A DNA stretch of 10,818 nucleotides. Source: Clostridia bacterium (GTDB lineage: Bacteria; Bacillota; Clostridia; Oscillospirales; CAG-272). Positions 6,389-10,818 of the stretch are shown here, in pieces (position 1 is the first letter of the stretch; the number at the start of each line of letters is the position of its first letter). The notes under the pieces were generated by a model. It was not told the origin of the DNA and searched no databases. It was given only the letters and a program-made list of their open reading frames with translations. Both the position numbers and the translations under genes were made by a program. The stretch lies in assembly GCA_017382555.1 (NCBI GenBank), contig JAFOAB010000008.1, positions 1 through 10,818 on the forward strand, read 5' to 3'.

Positions 6389-7620
6389 TTCATAGCCTCG
6401 AATTCTTCCCAAAACGTGGGATACGATTTGCTTGCGCATTGCGCATTGCTGATGCCGACCTCTCCGTTCGCAAAGAATGCGGCAACAGCCGCGCTCATAG
6501 CAATACGGTGGTCGTTTTCGCTTTCCGCATTGCCGCCCGTAGGCTCCCCATAAAATACGGTAAGCCCGTCGGTATGCTCCGAGACAGAGCCGCCGAGCGC
6601 GTTTATAAGATTTGCAACGGCTGTAAGTCTGTCGCTTTCCTTAAGCCTCAGTCTTGCCGCATTTATAAATTCTGTTTTCCCCTCTGCCTTCATTGCTGTT
6701 ACGGCAAGGACCGGCAAAAGGTCGGGGATATCACCGCAGTCAACCGTGATACCGCAGAGACGGGAGGGATATGCGGTAACGGAATCGCCGTCAACCGTTA
6801 TCTTGGCTCCCATGCGCTTCAGGACGTTTACTATTTCCTTATCGCCTTGTGCGCTTGCTGTGTCAATCCCTTTTACGGTAACGGGATGCTCACCCACAGC
6901 GCCGATGCAAAGCGGGAATGCCGCGCCCGACCAATCTCCGCCGACTATAAGCGGGTTTGGCGCATCGTAGGGAAGAGAGGGACTGACCGTATAAACGGAG
7001 TCCGCAGCGCAAAGCCTTGCACCGCAGAGCCTCATCGTTTTTTCTGTCATATCTATATACGGCTTGCTTTCGGTTTTGCCCGTTACCGTCAGCGTGCCGC
7101 CGACAACGGAGAGCGCGAAAAGCATTCCGCTTATAAATTGCGAGGAAACGTTGCCTGCTATGCTCCAGTCCACGTTTGCGGGCAGCTTGCCGTTTACGGT
7201 AAGCACGTCGCCGTTTATTTTAACGGAAACTCCTCTTTCGGAGAGCATTTCATCAAGCGGGGAAAGTGGTCTTTGCGGTAAACGGCCGTGCATTTTTATT
7301 TCCGCTTCACAGCCGAGTGCCGCAAAAATCGGTATCATAAAACGGAGCGTTGTGCCCGATTCTCCGCAATCACAGCTTGCGTGGCTGTTCGGTGTTGTTA
7401 CGGGACGTACTGTGTAGCCGCCATCGATATATGAAATATTTGCGCCGAGTGCGTTAAGGCATCTTGCCGTTGCCTCAATATCGTTGTTCGTTATCGGGCA
7501 GGGGATGAATACCTCGCTTTTCCCCAGTGCGGCGCATATCATCGCGCGGTGCGCTTCGCTTTTGGAGGGCACGGCAGTTACCGTAGCTTTGAAAACGGGG
7601 CGGTTTAACGTAACGTTCAT
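6385..7620 (-). CDS. aroA: 3-phosphoshikimate 1-carboxyvinyltransferase (EPSP synthase)
   Basis: This 411-residue enzyme transfers the enolpyruvyl group of phosphoenolpyruvate to shikimate 3-phosphate, the sixth shikimate step and the glyphosate target. Visible motifs are PSKSEAHRA (18-26), GESGTTLRF (86-94), RPLSPL, SSQFISGMLFAL, IPD with catalytic Asp300, LKESDRL with Glu328, and DHRIAM with Arg372, so the active site is complete. The chain is slightly shorter than the E. coli enzyme (427). Some motifs are degenerate: GESGTT for the usual GNAGTA/T, and GDWSGAAF for GD-S-SA. This places it outside the typical class I proteins, and glyphosate sensitivity cannot be told from this. Start and stop are both ATGA overlaps, with aroB upstream and aroC-pheA downstream, so translation is probably coupled on both sides. 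Confidence 0.97.
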   Translation of the reverse strand: MNVTLNRPVFKATVTAVPSKSEAHRAMICAALGKSEVFIPCPITNNDIEATARCLNALGANISYIDGGYTVRPVTTPNSHASCDCGESGTTLRFMIPIFAALGCEAEIKMHGRLPQRPLSPLDEMLSERGVSVKINGDVLTVNGKLPANVDWSIAGNVSSQFISGMLFALSVVGGTLTVTGKTESKPYIDMTEKTMRLCGARLCAADSVYTVSPSLPYDAPNPLIVGGDWSGAAFPLCIGAVGEHPVTVKGIDTASAQGDKEIVNVLKRMGAKITVDGDSVTAYPSRLCGITVDCGDIPDLLPVLAVTAMKAEGKTEFINAARLRLKESDRLTAVANLINALGGSVSEHTDGLTVFYGEPTGGNAESENDHRIAMSAAVAAFFANGEVGISNAQCASKSYPTFWEEFEAMK

Positions 7621-8675
7621 TTTGTGTCCTTTCGCAGGGCGGCTTCAACTATACCTTCCACGTCCGAGGTGCTTGTGGGCACAAGCACGGAGCCGAGCTT
7701 GCCGCGGGGAATTACAAGCGTAACGGTGTTGCCCTTGCGCTTCTTGTCTCCCATTGCGGCACCTGCTATCTCGCTTGCGCTAAGCTGCGTTTCCGTGGGA
7801 AGGTCGTATTTCTTCAGTGCCGATATAAGCTGAACAAGATCGCTTTCGCTGCACATATTTTGCGTTACCGCGTAGCGTGTGATCAGCGTCATGCCGATAG
7901 CAACTGCCTCGCCATGGCTTGTTTTGAAGCCCTCAAGCTTTTCTATCGCGTGGCCGAGCGTGTGGCCGAGGTTGAGAAGCTGGCGCACGCCGTTGTCGCA
8001 TTCGTCTGCCTCCACCTTCTCGCGCTTATCGTCTATGCACTCATATATAAGCGCTTCGATGTCGTTTTTTTCTATTAAATCAAATATGATCGGTCTGTCG
8101 ATCATTGCGTACTTGATAACCTCCGCCATACCGCAGGAGTATTCCTTTTTTGGCAGAGTGTCAAGACATTCGGTATCGCATATAACAAGCGATGGCTGGC
8201 AGAATGCGCCGCAAAGGTTTTTGCCCTCGGGTAGGTCTATTGCCGTCTTTCCGCCGACGGAGGAATCAACCATAGCAAGAAGTGAGGTTGGTATCTGCAC
8301 GTATTTTACGCCTCTCTGATACGTTGCCGCCGCAAATCCCGTAAGATCGCCCGTAACGCCTCCGCCGAGTGCGATAAGCATATCGCTTCTCGTCATCGGT
8401 ACTGATGCAAGGTGCCTCCAAAGCTCAAGAAGTGTGGCGGGACCTTTGCTTTCTTCGCCTGCGGGGAAAACAAATTCGTTTACGGCAAATCCGCTCGTCT
8501 CAAGCGAGCTTTTTACCGTATTCATATAAATGGGAGCAACATTTGTGTCGCTTACTATGCAAACGGAGCAGGGACGGAAATATTCAAGCAGCTTTTCGCC
8601 GCATTTTGCAAGGCATCCGCCGTCTATCAGCACGTCATAGCTTTTTGATGCTTTTACCGTAATTTTACGAGACAT
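7617..8675 (-). CDS. aroB: 3-dehydroquinate synthase
   Basis: It converts DAHP to 3-dehydroquinate, the second shikimate step, using NAD+ and a divalent metal, usually zinc. The 352-residue chain shows GGGVTGDLTGFAA (104-116), the signature QIPTSLLAMVDSSVGGKTAI (127-146), and the metal ligands Glu185 (GMAEVIK), His238 (NLGHTLGH) and His254 (SHGEAVAIGM). The length matches the bacterial family (about 350-360). The start at 8675 has AAAGGAGG about 11 nt upstream and overlaps the tyrA stop by 11 nt; it ends in an ATGA overlap with aroA. Nothing is missing, and the N-terminal nucleotide-binding part and C-terminal metal domain are both complete. Confidence 0.98.
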   Translation of the reverse strand: MSRKITVKASKSYDVLIDGGCLAKCGEKLLEYFRPCSVCIVSDTNVAPIYMNTVKSSLETSGFAVNEFVFPAGEESKGPATLLELWRHLASVPMTRSDMLIALGGGVTGDLTGFAAATYQRGVKYVQIPTSLLAMVDSSVGGKTAIDLPEGKNLCGAFCQPSLVICDTECLDTLPKKEYSCGMAEVIKYAMIDRPIIFDLIEKNDIEALIYECIDDKREKVEADECDNGVRQLLNLGHTLGHAIEKLEGFKTSHGEAVAIGMTLITRYAVTQNMCSESDLVQLISALKKYDLPTETQLSASEIAGAAMGDKKRKGNTVTLVIPRGKLGSVLVPTSTSDVEGIVEAALRKDTK

Positions 8676-9504
8676 ATCCGTCCGTTTCCTCCTTTATTAT
8701 TCTTCCTTCTCTCAAAAGGCTTCGCAGTGTATCTGCGTCGTTTGTTTCTATCGCTTTTTTGTACTGTGTAAGTGAATCGATTATAAACCCGAGCTCGTCG
8801 GAAAGATATTCGACGTTCTGCAAAAACAGCTCTGTCCACATATTCTCGTCAAGCTTTGCAACGCGCGTCAGATCCTTATATGAGCCTGCGGAAAAGCCGT
8901 GGTGCATACGCGCCGTGGGACTTTTAACGTAAGCGTTTGAAACAACGTGTGCAAGCTGGGAGGTGTATGCTATCATTTTATCGTGTTCTTCTGCGGAGCA
9001 AAGGGTGAAGCGCCCGAATTTCGCGGGGGCAAGCAGCTCGATAACGTGGTCGGTAAGTGCCATATCCGCATCGCTTGGGGGAACGAGTACCATTGATGCT
9101 TCCTCAAAAAGCTCGGCGCGGCTGTAATCTATACCGGAAAAGTGAAGACCTGCCATCGGGTGTGTGCCGCAAAAGCTGAAGCCGTGCTTTTTTGCAAGAG
9201 GAAATATGCTTTCCGTTATTTTCTGCTTAGTACCGCAAATGTCGATAACGGTGCATCTTGTGCCTACGTGGGGCGCAATTTCGTTTATATATCTTATTGC
9301 CGCCTCTGGGCATATGGCAACTATCAGCAGGTCGCAGTTCTTTATATCCTCTGTTTTCAGTTCCTTATCGCAAATGCCGCTTTCAAGGGCATAGTCCATC
9401 GTGTTCTTGCTTGTATCAAAGCCAAGCACCGTGTGCCCCTGTGCCTTGTAAGCACGCGCAAACGAGCCGCCGATAAGGCCGAGCCCGCATATTGCAATCC
9501 TCAT
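8665..9504 (-). CDS. tyrA: Prephenate dehydrogenase, short form without ACT domain
   Basis: This 279-residue enzyme oxidises and decarboxylates prephenate to 4-hydroxyphenylpyruvate for tyrosine synthesis. The Rossmann loop GLGLIGGS (7-14) begins the chain, and Asp30 ends the second strand (GFDTS), which points to NAD+ rather than NADP+. GTHPMAG places the catalytic His at 115, TSQLAH a substrate-binding His at 186, and KDLTRVA an Arg at 214. The chain stops after the helical dimer domain, without the C-terminal ACT domain of the Bacillus enzyme, so tyrosine feedback may be weak. The ATG at 9504 is chosen because GGAGG lies four bases before it; an in-frame GTG at 9534 sits inside the terminator hairpin and is unlikely. 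It is the first structural gene after the attenuator. Use of arogenate instead of prephenate cannot be excluded. Confidence 0.95.
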   Translation of the reverse strand: MRIAICGLGLIGGSFARAYKAQGHTVLGFDTSKNTMDYALESGICDKELKTEDIKNCDLLIVAICPEAAIRYINEIAPHVGTRCTVIDICGTKQKITESIFPLAKKHGFSFCGTHPMAGLHFSGIDYSRAELFEEASMVLVPPSDADMALTDHVIELLAPAKFGRFTLCSAEEHDKMIAYTSQLAHVVSNAYVKSPTARMHHGFSAGSYKDLTRVAKLDENMWTELFLQNVEYLSDELGFIIDSLTQYKKAIETNDADTLRSLLREGRIIKEETDGYVS

Positions 9505-9517
9505 ACTTCCTCCGGAT

Positions 9518-9553
9518 AAAACAAAAGGTGCCACAGCTTTTTACTGTGGCACC
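9518..9553 (-). terminator. Intrinsic terminator of the aro operon attenuator
   Basis: On the minus strand GGTGCCACAG (9553-9544) and CTGTGGCACC (9536-9527) form a perfect 10-bp, GC-rich stem with a 7-nt A-rich loop, followed by TTTTGTTTT. It lies 41 nt after the leader-peptide stop codon and ends only 13 nt before the tyrA start, overlapping nothing but leader. A terminator between a promoter and the first gene, after a control peptide, is the hallmark of attenuation. Confidence 0.93.
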
Positions 9554-9594
9554 GAAAAATACTCAAATCCTTCTGATAACGCAGCAAAAAACCT

Positions 9595-9651
9595 TTACCT
9601 TTTTTCGCAAATAAAGTAAAAGTAAAAGTAGTATGCTGCAAAGTTAACAGT
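9595..9651 (-). promoter_or_regulatory. Possible leader RNA pairing segments overlapping the control codons
   Basis: In the leader RNA, the CUUUUACUUU made by the Tyr/Phe codons can pair with AAGGUAAAGG just downstream (10 pairs, two G-U). GCAGCA at codons 8-9 can also pair with UGCUGC after the stop codon, near 9580-9587. A ribosome stalled on the aromatic codons would melt both. I did not find a convincing antiterminator pairing with the terminator 5' arm by eye; the best candidate is CGAAAAA in the leader with UUUUUCG next to that arm. This entry is inference from base complementarity. Confidence 0.4.
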
Positions 9652-9660
9652 ACGGTTCAT
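9595..9660 (-). CDS. Tyr/Phe-rich leader peptide of the aro operon
   Basis: A 21-residue peptide begins at the ATG at 9660 and ends at TAA (9597-9595). AGGTGA lies five bases before the start. Residues 10-16 are YYFYFYF, seven aromatic codons in a row (TAC then three TAC TTT units), with another Phe at 7 and no Trp. It is immediately downstream of a strong promoter and upstream of the terminator. By analogy with the pheA and trp leader peptides, ribosome stalling at these codons when charged tRNA-Tyr or tRNA-Phe is scarce would prevent the terminator and let the operon be read. The operon makes exactly Tyr and Phe precursors, which fits. Expression of the peptide is not proven by sequence alone. 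Confidence 0.87.
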   Translation of the reverse strand: MNRTVNFAAYYFYFYFICEKR

Positions 9661-9684
9661 ATCATTCACCTAATCCTTGGGGTG

Positions 9685-9713
9685 AGTATAGCACATACCA
9701 CAGCCATTGTCAA
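9685..9713 (-). promoter_or_regulatory. Strong sigma-A promoter of the aro operon
   Basis: On the minus strand TTGACA (9713-9708), a perfect -35, is separated by 17 bp from TATACT (9690-9685), five of six matches to the -10, with an extended -10 TG (TGCTATACT). Transcription should start near 9678, giving about 18 nt before the leader-peptide ATG. The strength suits an operon held down by attenuation. Confidence 0.9.
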
Positions 9714-9770
9714 GGGAAAAGAAAAATATTTTGGGTAAAAATGCAAGTTTTGTGTTTTGATATTGCAAAA

Positions 9771-10751
9771 TTAAAGCTCTGCGATTCCCGAAGCATCGTG
9801 GAAGGGGAACTTTGTCTGCGCGCCGGGGATGGGAAGACCGTTATCGTCAAGGGGCATTATGCATACCTCACCGGAGGTCTGATAGCAAACGATGAGGTTC
9901 TTGCCGTCGCCGGTAAGCTCCATATGTCTCGGCTTTTCTCCATCGGTGGGCAGACGGAGCTTTTCGTAAAGCATACCATTTTCGTCAACACCGAAGAATA
10001 TGAGGGATTCGCTGTAACGGTTTGCGCCGTACACCGTCTTTTCATCGGGGGAGAGACAGATAGCGGAGCAATGGCTCTTTCCCTCAAAGCCTGCGGGCAG
10101 GGTGGAGATGCTCTGGCGCAGCTTCTTTTCGGGCATTTCGTAAACAAGCACCTCGTTGGAAAGCTCGGTTATAACGTAGAGGAGGCTCTCGTCCTTATTG
10201 AATACCACGTGGCGGGGATGCTGATCCTTTACGGTGTAGATCTTATCCTTTACCTCAATCTCACCGTCCTTGATGGAGTAGAAGTAGATTATGTCAAGAC
10301 CTACGTTGGTCGCAAGTAGGGTGTCCTCTGCCTTGTTTACGTGCACGAAGTGTACGCGGCTGAGAACGTCCTTATCGTCGGTCTCGGGGGTCTGATAGAC
10401 AGATGCGGTCTTTACGAATTTACCGTCGTTATCGATGGTTGCGTAAAGAAGGTGTCCGGAGCCCCAGCAAGCGCCGAATACCATCATATTCTTCTCGGAG
10501 AAGCAGATGTGGCAAAGCGCGGTTCCGTCAAATTTTGCGCTGTCAACAAGGCGGTAGCCGATGCCGTCCCTAACGTAGGAGTGAATGTATGCATAGTTAG
10601 GGGTCTCGGTTGCTGCGAACATGCGCTCGCCGCTTACGATAACGAAGCTGGGTGCTTCAATAGTATCGGACCAGATGACCTCGCCCTTTTCATTGCATTT
10701 AATTATATTTGTGTTACCTTTTTCGCCGTAGCCGGATATAAGTAATTCCAT
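9771..10751 (-). CDS. Lactonase-family seven-bladed beta-propeller protein (6-phosphogluconolactonase-like)
   Basis: This 326-residue protein resembles the lactonase family (Pgl/YbhE type), whose best-known member hydrolyses 6-phosphogluconolactone in the pentose phosphate pathway. Evidence is the repeated blade motif: HPRHVVFNKDESLLYVITEL, then KPRHMELTGDGKNLIVCYQ, with SHCSAICLSPDEKTVYGANR between them, each ending in a strand-rich repeat. The length fits the family (about 330-350). There is no signal peptide, so it is probably cytosolic. The ATG at 10751 follows GGAG by seven bases; a TTG at 10796 would lie within the promoter. It has its own promoter and is separated from the aro operon by a promoter and leader, so a link with it is not established. 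A pentose phosphate role would supply erythrose 4-phosphate indirectly, but other lactones or a non-enzymatic role are possible. Confidence 0.85.
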   Translation of the reverse strand: MELLISGYGEKGNTNIIKCNEKGEVIWSDTIEAPSFVIVSGERMFAATETPNYAYIHSYVRDGIGYRLVDSAKFDGTALCHICFSEKNMMVFGACWGSGHLLYATIDNDGKFVKTASVYQTPETDDKDVLSRVHFVHVNKAEDTLLATNVGLDIIYFYSIKDGEIEVKDKIYTVKDQHPRHVVFNKDESLLYVITELSNEVLVYEMPEKKLRQSISTLPAGFEGKSHCSAICLSPDEKTVYGANRYSESLIFFGVDENGMLYEKLRLPTDGEKPRHMELTGDGKNLIVCYQTSGEVCIMPLDDNGLPIPGAQTKFPFHDASGIAEL

Positions 10752-10781
10752 AATAAACTCCGTTGTGATTTTTTTACATTT

Positions 10782-10810
10782 ATAATAACACGGCAAGTAA
10801 ATAAATTCAA
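10782..10810 (-). promoter_or_regulatory. Predicted sigma-A promoter of the lactonase gene
   Basis: On the minus strand TTGAAT (10810-10805) is followed after 17 bp by TATTAT (10787-10782), with an extended -10 TG. Expected start of transcription is near 10775, leaving a short 5' leader of about 25 nt to the ATG at 10751, within which the GGAG ribosome site is found. Confidence 0.65.
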
Positions 10811-10818
10811 TAGACTGC

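Noticed and set aside
6217..7281. Long plus-strand open frame (354 codons) opposite aroA and the start of aroC-pheA
   Set aside because: It has no recognisable domain, lies antisense to a well-supported gene with complete motifs, and its composition is what the reverse strand of a GC-biased gene gives.
9505..9534. Earlier GTG start for tyrA adding 10 residues
   Set aside because: The added codons lie inside the terminator stem and uridine run, and the ATG at 9504 has GGAGG directly before it and begins the Rossmann strand as usual.
9527..9553. T-box riboswitch, suggested by TGGCACC (like the T-box UGGNACC)
   Set aside because: The match lies in the 3' arm of a simple terminator, and the roughly 125-nt leader before it is taken up by a coding leader peptide, with no Stem I or other T-box landmarks.
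9730..9762. Weak hairpin (TGCAA/TTGCA then TTTTT) after the lactonase stop
   Set aside because: A 5-bp AT-rich stem with a 16-nt loop is too weak to call a terminator, though some transcript end must occur there.
9741..10319. Plus-strand open frame of 192 codons opposite the lactonase gene
   Set aside because: No family resemblance and no ribosome site; the opposite strand encodes a clear beta-propeller repeat protein.

Overview
The window looks like a chromosomal segment from a Gram-positive anaerobe of the Clostridia, most likely an uncultured or gut member. The basis is strong GGAGG-type ribosome binding sites, sigma-A-type promoters, a clostridial-style aro gene cluster, and a TPR/DUF4037 gene pair of a kind I know from Firmicutes. 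This placement is inference from gene content and signals; no rRNA or other marker is present. Every real gene lies on the minus strand, so transcription runs from high to low coordinates.

Layout in transcription order. (1) 10751-9771: a lactonase-family beta-propeller gene with its own promoter. (2) 9713-9518: a regulatory leader. It holds a near-consensus promoter (TTGACA, 17 bp, TATACT with extended -10), a 21-codon leader peptide with seven consecutive aromatic codons (Tyr-Tyr-Phe-Tyr-Phe-Tyr-Phe), and an intrinsic terminator just before the first structural gene. Together these look like a ribosome-mediated transcription attenuator that senses charged tRNA-Tyr and tRNA-Phe. (3) 9504-1448: a compact seven-gene operon, tyrA, aroB, aroA, aroC-pheA, aroE-aroK, aroQ and a DAHP synthase gene. 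Five of its six gene junctions overlap. (4) 1437-1380: a promoter whose -10 box lies inside a 13-bp inverted repeat. (5) 1362-1: a TPR protein gene overlapping a DUF4037 nucleotidyltransferase-like gene that runs off the window.

The seven operon proteins carry ten activities: DAHP synthase, dehydroquinate synthase, dehydroquinate dehydratase, shikimate dehydrogenase, shikimate kinase, EPSP synthase, chorismate synthase, chorismate mutase, prephenate dehydratase and prephenate dehydrogenase. This is the whole route from erythrose 4-phosphate and phosphoenolpyruvate to phenylpyruvate and 4-hydroxyphenylpyruvate, lacking only the final aminotransferase. Two genes are fusions. One joins chorismate synthase, chorismate mutase and prephenate dehydratase, which are three consecutive pathway steps, in a single 745-residue chain. 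The other joins shikimate dehydrogenase and shikimate kinase, also consecutive.

The most notable points are the trifunctional AroC-CM-PDT fusion and the Tyr/Phe leader-peptide attenuator. Attenuation of this kind is best known from proteobacteria, whereas Firmicutes usually control such operons with T-boxes.
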